DNA of 50,567 nt from Streptacidiphilus jiangxiensis (GCF_900109465.1 NZ_FOAZ01000037.1:1-50567); one strand, 5' to 3'. Positions 15,045 through 24,049 are shown, counted from the first letter of the stretch. Made by a program: numbers and translations. The notes: generated by a model from the letters alone, not told the origin.

Positions 15045-18000
15045 TTGAGCGTGGTGACCGTCAAGCGACCGCCGAGGGCTTACCCGCCGGCGGTGCCGAA
15101 CGAGGAGCTCCACCTGGAGCCGCCGCCGGAGCTGCCCCGGGACGCCAACGGCGCCTGGTGGCAGTCGATGCTGCCGATGCTCGCGACGGCAGGCTCCGCC
15201 GCCTTCTTCTTCATGCCCGGCATGGCGACCATGATGAAGGTCATGGGCGGTCTGATGGTCGCCTCGACCGTGGCCATGGCCGTCGCGCAGCTGAACCAGC
15301 AGCGTCGGGGCGGCGGCGGGAGCGTCGACGACGAGCGCGCCGACTACCTGAAGTACCTCGGGCAGCTGCGCCGCCAGATCCGAAAGGTGGCGCAGCTGCA
15401 GCGCGACGCCCAGCTCTACACGCACCCGCAGCCGGACCAGCTCTGGTCGGTCGTGGCCGAGGGCCGTCGGCTCTGGGAGCGGCGGCCCATGGACAACGAC
15501 TTCGCCCAGGTCCGGGTCGGCACCGGCCCGCAGCAGCTGGCCTCGCGCATCGTCGCGCCGCAGACCGCCCCGGTCGACGAGCTGGAGCCGCTGACGGCGG
15601 ACGCGATGCGCTCGTTCATCAAGAGCCACAGCACGCTGCCGGACCTGCCGCTGGCGGTCTCCCTGCGCGCCTTCTACCACCTGACGGTCTCCGGCGACCC
15701 GGACACCGTCTACGGGCAGCTGCGCGCGATCCTCTCCCAGCTGACCACCCTGCACTCCCCCGACGACCTGGTCCTCGGCGTCGCGGCCGCGCCTGGTGCG
15801 CTGCCGGAGTGGGAGTGGACCAAGTGGCTGCCGCACACCCAGCACTGGCGCGAGTCCGACGGCGCCGGTTCGCTGCGCATGATCTGCACCTCGCTCGACG
15901 AGCTGGAGGAGCTGCTCGACGACGAGCTGGCGGGCCGCGCCCGGTTCCACCGCGACGCGCAGCCCGTGCCGGACAACGCGCACATCGTGGTGATCCTGGA
16001 CGGCGCCCAGATCGGCGCCGACTCGGTGCTGGCCAACGGCGAAGGCCTGCAGGGTGTGACCATCATCGAGGTCGTCCCCGGCGACCTGGACGAGGTCCGG
16101 GGCCAGCTGGGGATCACCGTCTCCCCGAAGGAGATGACGCTGCGCTCGGCGTCCGGCGCCTCCTACAGCGGCGTCCCGGACACCCTGTCGGCGTGGCAGG
16201 CGGAGGCGCTGGCGCGTCAGCTCGCACCGCTGCGGATCTCGCAGGGCGGCGACGACGAGCCGCTGCTGGCGAACCTGGACTTCACCGACCTCATGGGCGT
16301 CGGCGACGCCGCCTCGGTCGACACCGCCCGCACCTGGCGCACGCGCCCGGTCCACGAGCGGCTGCGCGTCCCGATCGGCCTGGGCGCCGGCGGGGAGCCG
16401 GTGATCCTGGACCTGAAGGAGGCGGCGCTCGAGGGCATGGGCCCGCACGGCCTGTGCGTCGGCGCGACCGGTTCCGGCAAGTCGGAGCTGCTGCGCACCC
16501 TCGTGCTGGGCCTGGCGCTCACCCACTCCTCGGAGACCCTGAACTTCGTCCTCGCCGACTTCAAGGGTGGTGCGACCTTCGCCGGGATGGCGGACATGCC
16601 GCACACCTCCGCGATCATCACCAACCTGGCCGAGGAGCTCACCCTCGTCGACCGCATGCGCGACTCGATCACCGGTGAGCTCAACCGCCGCCAGGAGCTG
16701 CTGCGCGCGGCCGGCAACTACGCCAACATCCACGACTACGAGCGCGCCCGTGCGGCCGGCGCGCCGCTGGACCCGCTGCCGTCGCTGCTGCTGATCATCG
16801 ACGAGTTCAGCGAGCTGCTGACGGCCAAGCCCGACTTCATCGACATGTTCATCCAGATCGGCCGCATCGGCCGGTCGCTGGGTGTGCACCTGCTGCTCGC
16901 CTCGCAGCGTCTGGAGGAGGGCAAGCTCCGCGGCCTGGACACCTATCTCTCCTACCGCATCGGTCTGCGGACCTTCTCCGCGGCCGAGTCGCGCGCGGCG
17001 CTGGGCGTGCCGGACGCGTACCACCTGCCGCCGGTGCCGGGTGTCGGCTACCTGAAGTTCGGCACCGACGTGATGGCGCAGTTCAAGGCCGCCTACGTGT
17101 CCGGCCCCTACCGTTCGGGCGGCGCACAGGTCTCCTCGGGCGGGGTGCGCCGGGCGCAGCCCGTGCTGTTCACCGGCTCCCCGGTGGCGCTGCCGCTGCT
17201 GCCGCTGGAGGAGACACCCGTCGTCGCGGCCCCGCGCCAGGACGACGCGCTGGTCGACACCGTGCTCGACGTGATCGTCGACCGGCTGGAGGGCCAGGGC
17301 CCGCCGGCCCACCAGGTGTGGCTGCCGCCGCTGGCCGAGGCCCCGTCCGTCGACCAGCTCTACGGCCGCCTGCAGGTCAGCGCCGAGCGTGGCCTGCACG
17401 CGGCCGACTACACCGCGCCGGGCCGCCTGGTCGTCCCGGTGGGTCTGGTCGACAAGCCCTTCGAGCAGCGCCGCGACCTGATGTACCTGGACTTCTCCGG
17501 CGCGGCCGGCCACGGCCTGGTCGTCGGCGGTCCGCTGACCGGCAAGTCGACGCTGCTGCGCACGGCGATGACCTCGTTCGCGATCACCCACACCGCCGCC
17601 GAGGTGCAGTTCTACTGCCTCGACTTCGGTGGTGGCGGTCTGATCGGGATGCAGCGCCTGCCGCATGTCGGCGGGGTCGCCGGGCGCCTGGACGGCGACA
17701 AGGTGCGCCGTATGATCTCCGAGGTCAACGGGGTGCTGAGCCGCCGCGAGGAGCTGTTCCGGGCCCAGCAGATCGACTCGGTCGCGACCTTCCGCACCCG
17801 TCGCAAGCAGGGCATGCTCCCGGACGAGCCGCACGGCGACGTGTTCCTGGTCATCGACGGCTGGCTGAGCTTCAAGCAGGAGTTCGAGCAGCTGGAGCCC
17901 GTCGTCGCGGACATCGTCCAGCGCGGTCTGGCCTACGGCGTCCACGTCCTGATCACCGCCAACCGCTACGGCGAGGTCCGTCCGGCGCTGAAGGACCTGC

Positions 18001-18992
18001 TGCAGACCCGCGTCGAGCTGAAGCTCGGTGACGCGATGGAGTCCGAGATCGACCGCAAGGTCGCCCAGAACGTCCCGACCGGCGCGCCCGGTCGTGGTCT
18101 GACCGGCGACAAGCTGCACTTCCTGGCCGGTCTGCCGCGTCTGGACGGCTCCGGCGGCGTCGAGGACCTGGCCGACGCGGTGGCCGCGATGGTCCAGGCG
18201 ACGAGCGAGAACTGGCAGGGCCCGCGCGCGCCGCAGGTGCGGATGCTGCCGGAGCTGCTGCCGGTCGAGCAGCTGCCGAAGCCGTTCGAGACGCCGGAGC
18301 TCGGCATCGCGATCGGTGTGGACGAGAACGCGCTGGCGCCGGTCCACCTCAACTTCGACACCGACCCGCACTTCATCGTGTTCGGTGACGGCGAGACCGG
18401 CAAGACGGCCCTGCTGCGCCTGCTGCTGAAGGGCATCACCGAGCGGTACACCCCGGAGCAGGCGCTGATCGTCATCGGCGACTACCGCCGCTCGCTGCTC
18501 GGCGCGGTCACCAGCCCGCACCTGCTGGAGTACGCGGCCGCGCAGCCCGCCCTGCAGTCGTTCCTCGGCGACGTGCGCGGCTCGATGGAGCGCCGCATCC
18601 CGGGCAAGGACGTCACCCAGGAGCAGCTGCGCGACCGCAGCTGGTGGAGCGGCCCGGAGCTGTTCCTCGTCATCGACGACTACGACCTGGTCGCGACCTC
18701 CACCGGCAACCCGCTGCAGCAGCTGCTGGAGGTGCTGCCGTTCGCCAAGGACATCGGGCTGCACATCATCATCGCCCGCCGCTCCGGCGGCGCCGGCCGC
18801 GCACTGTTCGAGCCGGTCATGCAGCGTCTGAAGGAGCTGGGCGCGCAGGGCATCGTGCTCTCCGGCGACCGCGACGAGGGCGTGCTGCTGGGCAACGTGC
18901 GGCCGCAGGTCCTGCCGCCGGGCCGAGGCGTGCTGGTCACCCGTCGCCGGGGCTCGTTCACGGTCCAGACGGGGTGGCTGCCGCCGCAGTAG
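15045..18992 (+). CDS. eccC: Type VII secretion ATPase EccC (unsplit, three ATPase domains)
   Basis: EccC is the FtsK/SpoIIIE-type motor that recognises WXG100 substrates and drives ESX secretion. Two membrane helices lie near 42-82, followed by a DUF-like ATPase-associated region. Three P-loop domains follow, with Walker A motifs GATGSGKSELL (about 473), GGPLTGKSTLL (about 827) and GDGETGKTALL (about 1113). The matching acidic motifs LLLIIDEFSEL, VFLVIDGWLSF and LFLVIDDYDLV are intact. The protein is a single 1315-residue chain, as in Streptomyces, rather than split as mycobacterial EccCa/EccCb. TTG 15045 is chosen (AAAGGACGAGG upstream); GTG 15051 or 15054 are alternatives. A tandem hairpin ends the gene. 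Confidence 0.97.
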   Translation: MSVVTVKRPPRAYPPAVPNEELHLEPPPELPRDANGAWWQSMLPMLATAGSAAFFFMPGMATMMKVMGGLMVASTVAMAVAQLNQQRRGGGGSVDDERADYLKYLGQLRRQIRKVAQLQRDAQLYTHPQPDQLWSVVAEGRRLWERRPMDNDFAQVRVGTGPQQLASRIVAPQTAPVDELEPLTADAMRSFIKSHSTLPDLPLAVSLRAFYHLTVSGDPDTVYGQLRAILSQLTTLHSPDDLVLGVAAAPGALPEWEWTKWLPHTQHWRESDGAGSLRMICTSLDELEELLDDELAGRARFHRDAQPVPDNAHIVVILDGAQIGADSVLANGEGLQGVTIIEVVPGDLDEVRGQLGITVSPKEMTLRSASGASYSGVPDTLSAWQAEALARQLAPLRISQGGDDEPLLANLDFTDLMGVGDAASVDTARTWRTRPVHERLRVPIGLGAGGEPVILDLKEAALEGMGPHGLCVGATGSGKSELLRTLVLGLALTHSSETLNFVLADFKGGATFAGMADMPHTSAIITNLAEELTLVDRMRDSITGELNRRQELLRAAGNYANIHDYERARAAGAPLDPLPSLLLIIDEFSELLTAKPDFIDMFIQIGRIGRSLGVHLLLASQRLEEGKLRGLDTYLSYRIGLRTFSAAESRAALGVPDAYHLPPVPGVGYLKFGTDVMAQFKAAYVSGPYRSGGAQVSSGGVRRAQPVLFTGSPVALPLLPLEETPVVAAPRQDDALVDTVLDVIVDRLEGQGPPAHQVWLPPLAEAPSVDQLYGRLQVSAERGLHAADYTAPGRLVVPVGLVDKPFEQRRDLMYLDFSGAAGHGLVVGGPLTGKSTLLRTAMTSFAITHTAAEVQFYCLDFGGGGLIGMQRLPHVGGVAGRLDGDKVRRMISEVNGVLSRREELFRAQQIDSVATFRTRRKQGMLPDEPHGDVFLVIDGWLSFKQEFEQLEPVVADIVQRGLAYGVHVLITANRYGEVRPALKDLLQTRVELKLGDAMESEIDRKVAQNVPTGAPGRGLTGDKLHFLAGLPRLDGSGGVEDLADAVAAMVQATSENWQGPRAPQVRMLPELLPVEQLPKPFETPELGIAIGVDENALAPVHLNFDTDPHFIVFGDGETGKTALLRLLLKGITERYTPEQALIVIGDYRRSLLGAVTSPHLLEYAAAQPALQSFLGDVRGSMERRIPGKDVTQEQLRDRSWWSGPELFLVIDDYDLVATSTGNPLQQLLEVLPFAKDIGLHIIIARRSGGAGRALFEPVMQRLKELGAQGIVLSGDRDEGVLLGNVRPQVLPPGRGVLVTRRRGSFTVQTGWLPPQ

Positions 18993-19013
18993 ATTCCACG
19001 TGCCGGATCGTTA

Positions 19014-19095
19014 TGCGGACGGTTTCGTCCGCAGACCGCTCAATCCGTAGCAGGGCCCAGGGGCCGCTGAGTGCTTCGTCACTCGGCGGCCCCTG
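19014..19095 (+). terminator. Tandem terminator after eccC
   Basis: Two hairpins follow the stop codon. The first (19014-19020 with 19027-19033, TGCGGAC/GTCCGCA) has a six-base loop. The second (19058-19073 with 19080-19095) has a 16-bp stem with one G-T pair. Together they should insulate the permease gene. Confidence 0.85.
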
Positions 19096-19421
19096 TGTCG
19101 TTGTGCGGCCTGCTGATCACGAAGGCATGATCGACTTGGCTGACCAGCATGAATATGAAGGCTGCAGAGTGCATGTATCTTTGAAATGAAAGCGCTCCGC
19201 AAGGCTGGACATATAGGGCAAGTTGCTGATGCGGCATCAGATCAGTTGTGCTAGGACTTTTGCGCAACGGAATCCGAAGCAAAACCTGCCTTGACGCCTC
19301 ATTAACGGCAGGGTTCCATGACTGAGCCGGGAGCGACTGACACCAGCAGCAGCGAGAGCGCCAGGAGGCGATAGCGCTCCCCCAGCGAAGCCCTTGTAGA
19401 GCGAGCCGAAACGGAACGCCC
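19096..19421 (+). promoter_or_regulatory. Permease upstream region with 15-bp palindrome
   Basis: This gene-free stretch is clearly lower in GC than its surroundings. It holds a perfect palindrome CTGATGC-G-GCATCAG at 19226-19240, a likely operator, and a TTGACG (about 19291) that could be a -35, although no good -10 follows. The last 20 bases (GAGCCGAAACGGAAC) provide only a weak ribosome site. I see no coding potential on either strand. Confidence 0.45.
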
Positions 19422-20849
19422 ATGACCGACATCCTGCGCCGTCCTGAGGACGGCACTGCGACGTCCGCGACCTCGATCGAGGCCGCGGAGCCGCAGAAGC
19501 TCAAGCGTTCCATCGGCGTCGTCGGCGGCACCCTGCTGACCCTGTCCTGCCTCACGCCTGCCTCCTCGCTCTTCGTGATCGTGCCGGCCTCCTTCGCCGC
19601 CCTGGGCACGGGCACCGCGCTCGCCCTGGTGATCGCGATCGTGCTGTGTATCGGCGTGGCCTGGTGTTACTCCGAGCTCGGCACGCTGGTCCCCAGCGCC
19701 GGTGGCGAGTACGCCATGGCCGGTCACACCGTCGGCCGGTTCACCGGCTGGCTCGCCTTCATCCAGGCCCTGCTGGTCGTGATGATCGTGCCGCCGGTGA
19801 TCGCCCTCGGCACCTCGCAGTACCTGGCCCCGATCGTGCACGTGGACCCCAAGGTCATGGGCGCGATCGTGATGCTCGCCGCCACCGTGATGGGCCTGCT
19901 CGACCTGCGTGCCAACGCCTGGATCACCGGCATCTTCCTGGTGCTGGAGGTCATCGCCGCCAGCGTGGTGGCCGTCCTGGGCTTCGCCCACAGCAACCGC
20001 TCCGCCTCCGTGCTGATCCACCCGGAGCTGCCGGGCACGCACGGCGGGATCAACCCCGTCACGGCGGGCACGATCATCGCCGGCCTGGCCGCCGCGCTCT
20101 TCATCACCCAGGGCTTCTCCACCGCCGTCTACCTGGCCGAGGAGATGGAGCGCCCGCACCGCACCGTCCCGCGCACCGTCCTGTGGACCCTGGGCATCGG
20201 CTCCGCGGTCATCCTGATCCCGGTCATCGCGATCACGCTGGGCGCCAACAGCCTGGACGACCTCGCGGGCGGCGACATCAGCTCGATGGTCACCCAGTGG
20301 AGCAACTCCGCCGTCGGCACCTTCGTGAGCCTGGCGATCGCCATGGCGATCATCAACGCGGCGATCGTCATGGTCATCCAGAACTCCCGCGTGCTGTACT
20401 CCTCGGCCCGTGACAAGGCCTGGCCGGAGCCGATCAACCGCGCCTTCACCAACCTGAGCAAGCGCTACGGCTCGCCGTGGGTCTCCACGCTCGCGGTCGG
20501 CGTCCCCGGAGCGATCCTCTGCTTCGTCAACCTGGACACCCTGAGCGCCGTCACCGGTGTCTCCGTCGCCCTGCTCTACCTGTGCGTCGCCGTCGCCGCC
20601 CTCGGCGGTCGTCGCGGCAAGCACAAGGACGCCAAGGCCTACCGGATGCCGCTGTGGCCGGTCATCCCGGTGATCCTGATCGCCGTCCTGGTCTACGTCG
20701 TCACCCAGCAGCCGCTCAGCGCGCTCTACTGGACCGGTGGCATCACCGCCGCTGCGGCCCTGTACTGGGTCTTCTACCTCCGGCCCCGTCCGGAGACCCG
20801 CTGGATCATCACGATCCCCGAGGACGAGAAGGACGCGGTCGAGGCCTGA
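19422..20849 (+). CDS. APC-family amino acid permease
   Basis: This 475-residue protein has about twelve transmembrane helices and an APC-superfamily fold. The first helix has the substrate-binding loop signature (GGTLLTLSCLTPASSLFVI), followed by the family motif YSELGTLVPSAGGEYAMA. The N-terminal 28 residues are hydrophilic and cytoplasmic. The segment AEEMERPHRTVPR is the conserved loop between helices 6 and 7. It should import an amino acid or amine by proton or substrate exchange; the substrate is unknown. Its position inside the ESX locus has no known functional reason, and it has its own control region and terminator. Confidence 0.93.
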   Translation: MTDILRRPEDGTATSATSIEAAEPQKLKRSIGVVGGTLLTLSCLTPASSLFVIVPASFAALGTGTALALVIAIVLCIGVAWCYSELGTLVPSAGGEYAMAGHTVGRFTGWLAFIQALLVVMIVPPVIALGTSQYLAPIVHVDPKVMGAIVMLAATVMGLLDLRANAWITGIFLVLEVIAASVVAVLGFAHSNRSASVLIHPELPGTHGGINPVTAGTIIAGLAAALFITQGFSTAVYLAEEMERPHRTVPRTVLWTLGIGSAVILIPVIAITLGANSLDDLAGGDISSMVTQWSNSAVGTFVSLAIAMAIINAAIVMVIQNSRVLYSSARDKAWPEPINRAFTNLSKRYGSPWVSTLAVGVPGAILCFVNLDTLSAVTGVSVALLYLCVAVAALGGRRGKHKDAKAYRMPLWPVIPVILIAVLVYVVTQQPLSALYWTGGITAAAALYWVFYLRPRPETRWIITIPEDEKDAVEA

Positions 20850-20868
20850 GCCCCGCCCTCCTCACCAC

Positions 20869-20901
20869 GAAGGCCCCCCGCGCGCTGCGCGGGGGGCCTT
20901 C
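20869..20901. terminator. Bidirectional terminator between permease and L,D-transpeptidase
   Basis: Perfect 15-bp arms (20869-20883 and 20887-20901) with a three-base loop lie between two convergent genes. The A-rich left and T-rich right flanks of the stem suit termination from either side. Confidence 0.9.
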
Positions 20902-20915
20902 GGCGTTCGAGCGGG

Positions 20916-21842
20916 TCAGGCGGTGTGCGCGCCCGTGGCGCTGCCGGCGAGCCACTGGGCCCACGACAGGTCGTAGTCCGCGTAGCCGTTGTCACCGGCG
21001 GCCTTGCCGCGCGGCGAGCCGGTGATGGTCACCGGGTCGCCCTGCTTGACCGCGTTGTAGTACCACTTCGAGTTCGCCAGCGAGAGGTGCACGCAGCCGT
21101 GCGAGCCCGCGCTGTGACCCGGGTTCGGGTCACCCGTGGAGTAGTGGACGTACGTGCCCGAGAAGGTCAGGTGAACGTCCCACGGCAGGGTGATGTCGTA
21201 GTAGTTCGGGTCGCTCGGGTTGCAGCTGATCCCGACGCTGCACGAGGTCATCCGCACCTCGGGCTGCTTGTCGATCACTGCCATCGTGCCGTCCCAGCTC
21301 GGGAACGTCTTGCTGCCCGCGTCGATCGGCATGGTGCGCACCACGCGGCCGTTGTGGGTGATCTTCATCGTGTGGCCCGGCACCGAGACGAAGGTCTCGA
21401 AGTCGGAACCGATGGTGAAGGTGTGCTTGTAGCCGTGGACGCCCACCCGGCCGTGGCCGTCGGCGACGCCGGTCAGCTGGGCGTCGAGGGTGACCTTCGT
21501 GCCCACGGGCCAGTAGCCCTTGGGGCGCCAGTCGACGCGCCGGTCGCCGAACCAGTGCCAGGCGCCGAGGACCGGCACCGAGGTGGTCACCTTCAGGTGC
21601 CGCTCGATCGCGGCACGGGCCGCGGGCGCCACCGCGTCGGTGAAGACCACCGAGATCGGCATGGCCACCCCGACCGTCGATCCACTCACGGGAGTGATCG
21701 AGTCGAGCAACATCGGTGCGGCCGTGTGCGCGACGTTCGCGCCCGTCCCCGCCGCCATCGCGGTGCCGCCGTACAGGCCGGCTCCGGCCAGCATCGCGCC
21801 CGCCAGGAGTGCCACCCCGACGTTGCGCTTTATTCGCCTCAC
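20916..21842 (-). CDS. Secreted L,D-transpeptidase (YkuD domain)
   Basis: L,D-transpeptidases make 3-3 cross-links in peptidoglycan. A signal peptide is evident (MRRIKR, a hydrophobic core, then cleavage near AMA). An Ig-like domain (about 45-145) is followed by the YkuD domain with the signature HSAGSHGCVHLS; the catalytic Cys is C250 and a conserved His is at about 233 (TYVHYS). There is no lipobox, so it is exported rather than lipid-anchored. GTG 21842 with GGAG six bases upstream gives 308 residues; a GTG four codons earlier has a weaker site. Its place next to the mycosin gene suggests local wall remodelling for secretion, which is inference. Confidence 0.9.
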   Translation of the reverse strand: MRRIKRNVGVALLAGAMLAGAGLYGGTAMAAGTGANVAHTAAPMLLDSITPVSGSTVGVAMPISVVFTDAVAPAARAAIERHLKVTTSVPVLGAWHWFGDRRVDWRPKGYWPVGTKVTLDAQLTGVADGHGRVGVHGYKHTFTIGSDFETFVSVPGHTMKITHNGRVVRTMPIDAGSKTFPSWDGTMAVIDKQPEVRMTSCSVGISCNPSDPNYYDITLPWDVHLTFSGTYVHYSTGDPNPGHSAGSHGCVHLSLANSKWYYNAVKQGDPVTITGSPRGKAAGDNGYADYDLSWAQWLAGSATGAHTA

Positions 21843-21924
21843 GCTCTGCTCCACTCTTGAGTTCGTGATCTCAATGAGTGGTCACACTACGCACTCGGTT
21901 CCCACCGCCCGCAGGCGGACCGGG

Positions 21925-23160
21925 TCAGAGGCCCGCGACGCGGGACTTGCGGCGGGTGTCGCGGATGACCGTGGCGGTGCCGGTGATCAGGATCAGGCCG
22001 ACCGCACCGAGGCCCACGGCATAGAGCGCGGTGCGCTCGTCCCGCTGCTGGGGGGTCTCGCCGACGGCGAAGGGGCGCGCGTGGACCGGGGCGGCTGCGG
22101 GTCCGCCGACGGGCGTGGCCACCGGGGTGTCGGACGGCGGCGACTGGTCGGTGACGGCCGCCACCGGGTCGACGACGCCCCAGCCGATGTACGGGTTCCA
22201 GCCGGGGTCGGTGCGCAGGGCCGTCTGCTCGATCCGGGTGGCGATCTGCGCCGGGGTCCACTTGGGGTACTCCTGGCGCAGCAGCGCCGCGACGCCCGCC
22301 ACGTAGGGGGCCGCGAAGCTGGTGCCGTTGTCGACGCACTGGCCGCCGCCGGGGACGGTGGAGACGATGTCCACGCCGGGAGCGGCGACGGAGACGGACT
22401 TGCCCGTCTCGGAGAAGCCGTCGGCCCGCTCGTCGTTGCGGTCCGAGGCGCCGACGCCGATGACGCCGGGGATCGCGGCCGGGTACGTCGGCAGGGCGAG
22501 GTTCTCATTGCCTGCGGCCGCCACCACGACGACGCCGGCGTCCAGGGCGTGCTGGACGGCCACGCGCAGCTTGCTGTTCGGGTTGTCGTCCTGGTACGGC
22601 TGGCCCTGCTGGGTCGTCAGGTCCTGTGAGATGTTGATGACGCCGGCCTTCTGGGCGACCGCGTAGTCGATCGCCTCGGCCAGGGTCAGCTCGGTGGCTC
22701 CGCCCTGACCGTCGTTCTGGCGGATCGCCAGGATCGTCGCCGCGGGTGCGATGCCCTCGAAGCCCGTCCTGTGCTCCGGGTCGGGCCGGGCGGCGATGAC
22801 GCCGGCCACCATCGTGCCGTGGCCGATCTGGTCCGTCGTCGACCCGCCGGTGGCGTTCCCGCTGCCCTTCAGGAAGTCCTGACCGGCGCGCACGGCCCCC
22901 TTCAGCTGGGGGTTGACGTCGTCCACGCCCGAGTCGATCACCGCGACGGTGACACCACGGCCGTCGTATCTGGCGTGCAGCTGGGAGAGCAGGACGCGCT
23001 GCAGGGCCCAGGGCTCACCGGCGATCGAGCCCGCCGGGAAGTGGCACTGCCCGTCCGCGGCGAGCGCGGCGGTCGCGGTACCGAGCGGCAGCACGGGCAC
23101 GGCGGCGCACGCCACGACGCCGGCGGCGACGGTCAGCGCCCCGCGGTGGAGCCTGTTCAC
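21925..23160 (-). CDS. mycP: Type VII secretion mycosin (S8 subtilisin-like protease)
   Basis: Mycosins are membrane-anchored subtilases that stabilise the ESX complex and cleave some substrates. The 411-residue protein has a signal peptide and the triad D76 (AVIDSGVD), H114 (GHGTMVAG) and S281 (GTSFAAPYVAG), plus oxyanion N218. A Pro-rich linker leads to a C-terminal membrane helix (TALYAVGLGAVGLILITGTA) and a short basic cytoplasmic tail. GTG 23160 has GGGAG ten bases upstream. The frame is open further upstream, but that part lies in the intergenic terminator and was rejected. A strong hairpin separates it from the esx genes. Confidence 0.95.
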   Translation of the reverse strand: MNRLHRGALTVAAGVVACAAVPVLPLGTATAALAADGQCHFPAGSIAGEPWALQRVLLSQLHARYDGRGVTVAVIDSGVDDVNPQLKGAVRAGQDFLKGSGNATGGSTTDQIGHGTMVAGVIAARPDPEHRTGFEGIAPAATILAIRQNDGQGGATELTLAEAIDYAVAQKAGVINISQDLTTQQGQPYQDDNPNSKLRVAVQHALDAGVVVVAAAGNENLALPTYPAAIPGVIGVGASDRNDERADGFSETGKSVSVAAPGVDIVSTVPGGGQCVDNGTSFAAPYVAGVAALLRQEYPKWTPAQIATRIEQTALRTDPGWNPYIGWGVVDPVAAVTDQSPPSDTPVATPVGGPAAAPVHARPFAVGETPQQRDERTALYAVGLGAVGLILITGTATVIRDTRRKSRVAGL

Positions 23161-23205
23161 TGCTGCACAACTCCCAAGAACGACCCAACGACCGAACGAC
23201 GGACG

Positions 23206-23244
23206 ACGCTGCGCCGACCCGCGCGAGGCGGGTCGGCGCAGCGT
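23206..23244 (-). terminator. Terminator after the esx gene pair
   Basis: A perfect 17-bp stem (23206-23222 with 23228-23244) and a five-base loop lie 13 bases beyond the esxA-like stop. It should allow the two small secreted proteins to be made in excess over the mycosin downstream. Confidence 0.88.
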
Positions 23245-23257
23245 CACTGCATGCGGA

Positions 23258-23554
23258 TCAGTGCCAGAGGCTGGCGTTGCGGCTCTCGGTGGCCTGGTAG
23301 TTCTGCGCGGCGCTGTCGAGCGCACCGGCGATCTGGACCAGCACGGAGTGCAGGTCGGCCGCGGCGGTGTCCCACTCGCGCTGGCGGGCGTCGTAGCCCT
23401 CCTTCGCGGAGCCCTCCCAGGACTGGGAGATGCGCTGCACACCGGCGCGCAGGTCGTCGAGCTGGGACTGGACGGTGGACGCCGTCTGGCGGACGTCGGA
23501 CGCCGCCTGCGAAACGGTGGCGAAATTGACAAGGATGTGGCCGTCAGTAGCCAT
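23258..23554 (-). CDS. esxA: WXG100 protein, EsxA-like secretion substrate
   Basis: The 98-residue protein is of standard WXG100 size and is predicted to form a helical hairpin. The W46-E47-G48 turn is present, and the C-terminal YxxxE secretion signal is Y86-QAT-E90. It would pair with the adjacent EsxB-like protein as a heterodimer and be exported by EccC. The ATG is preceded by GAAGAGGAG. In S. coelicolor the equivalent pair (SCO5723/SCO5724, from memory) affects sporulation; the A/B assignment here follows gene order and is not certain. Confidence 0.93.
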   Translation of the reverse strand: MATDGHILVNFATVSQAASDVRQTASTVQSQLDDLRAGVQRISQSWEGSAKEGYDARQREWDTAAADLHSVLVQIAGALDSAAQNYQATESRNASLWH

Positions 23555-23617
23555 GATCTCTCCTCTTCGGGGCAGTGCTCAGCGATGAACGAACGGTCGA
23601 GCGGAACGGACCCGGCG

Positions 23618-23929
23618 TCAGCCGAGGGCCGAGGTGATCCGGCTCAGACCGGCCTGCTGCTCCTGCTCCGTCGAGCTGTACTGGTTCGAGGTGTTGTCGA
23701 TCGCGTCCTTGATCTCGCCGAGCACCCGGTTGAGCTTGCCGGCGTCCTCGACCCACTTCTGCTGCAGCTGCTGGTACGACGAGGCCGCGTGACCCTGCCA
23801 GCCCGCGGTGACGCCGCTGACCACGTTGTTCAGCCGGTTGAGCTCCTGCTGGATCTGCGCGTTGACCTCGGAGATTCGAGCAGAGAAGGCCCGCATCTCA
23901 TCGGCGGTTGTCCTGAACTGACCCGACAT
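23618..23929 (-). CDS. esxB: WXG100 protein, EsxB-like secretion substrate
   Basis: This is a 103-residue WXG100 protein with the W44-Q45-G46 turn and a C-terminal Y84-SST-E88 signal (YxxxE). The ATG at 23929 (MSGQFRTT) is used; the frame is open upstream to 24052 but the extra codons cross the promoter. GGGGGAC lies just upstream as the ribosome site. It precedes the EsxA-like gene by 63 bases and probably shares its mRNA. Both partners carry a YxxxE motif, whereas in mycobacterial EsxA/EsxB only the CFP-10 side is known to bear the signal. Confidence 0.93.
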   Translation of the reverse strand: MSGQFRTTADEMRAFSARISEVNAQIQQELNRLNNVVSGVTAGWQGHAASSYQQLQQKWVEDAGKLNRVLGEIKDAIDNTSNQYSSTEQEQQAGLSRITSALG

Positions 23930-24020
23930 GTGCACCGTCCCCCATGAGACAGACCTGGCGACCGGGAGTCGTGAGTCGGACCCCCCGGTCGGCACCACCT
24001 GAAGCGGTGATGTCCGTAGA

Positions 24021-24049
24021 ACTCTAGTCCTCTCGTCCCACAGGCCCAA
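24021..24049 (-). promoter_or_regulatory. esx operon promoter
   Basis: On the minus strand TTGGGC (24044-24049) and TAGAGT (24021-24026) are separated by exactly 17 bases. This is among the best housekeeping-type promoters in the window, about 90 bases upstream of the EsxB-like start. A CTGAC/GTCAG inverted repeat sits further upstream (24103-24117) at the eccB stop. Confidence 0.65.

Noticed and set aside
15021..18764. 1247-codon open frame on the minus strand opposite eccC
   Set aside because: It mirrors eccC codon by codon, is rich in Arg/Asp/Val/Gln typical of GC-rich shadow frames, and has no recognisable domain.
19079..19615. 178-codon minus-strand frame across the permease upstream region
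   Set aside because: It overlaps the tandem terminator and the permease start, and shows no family motif.
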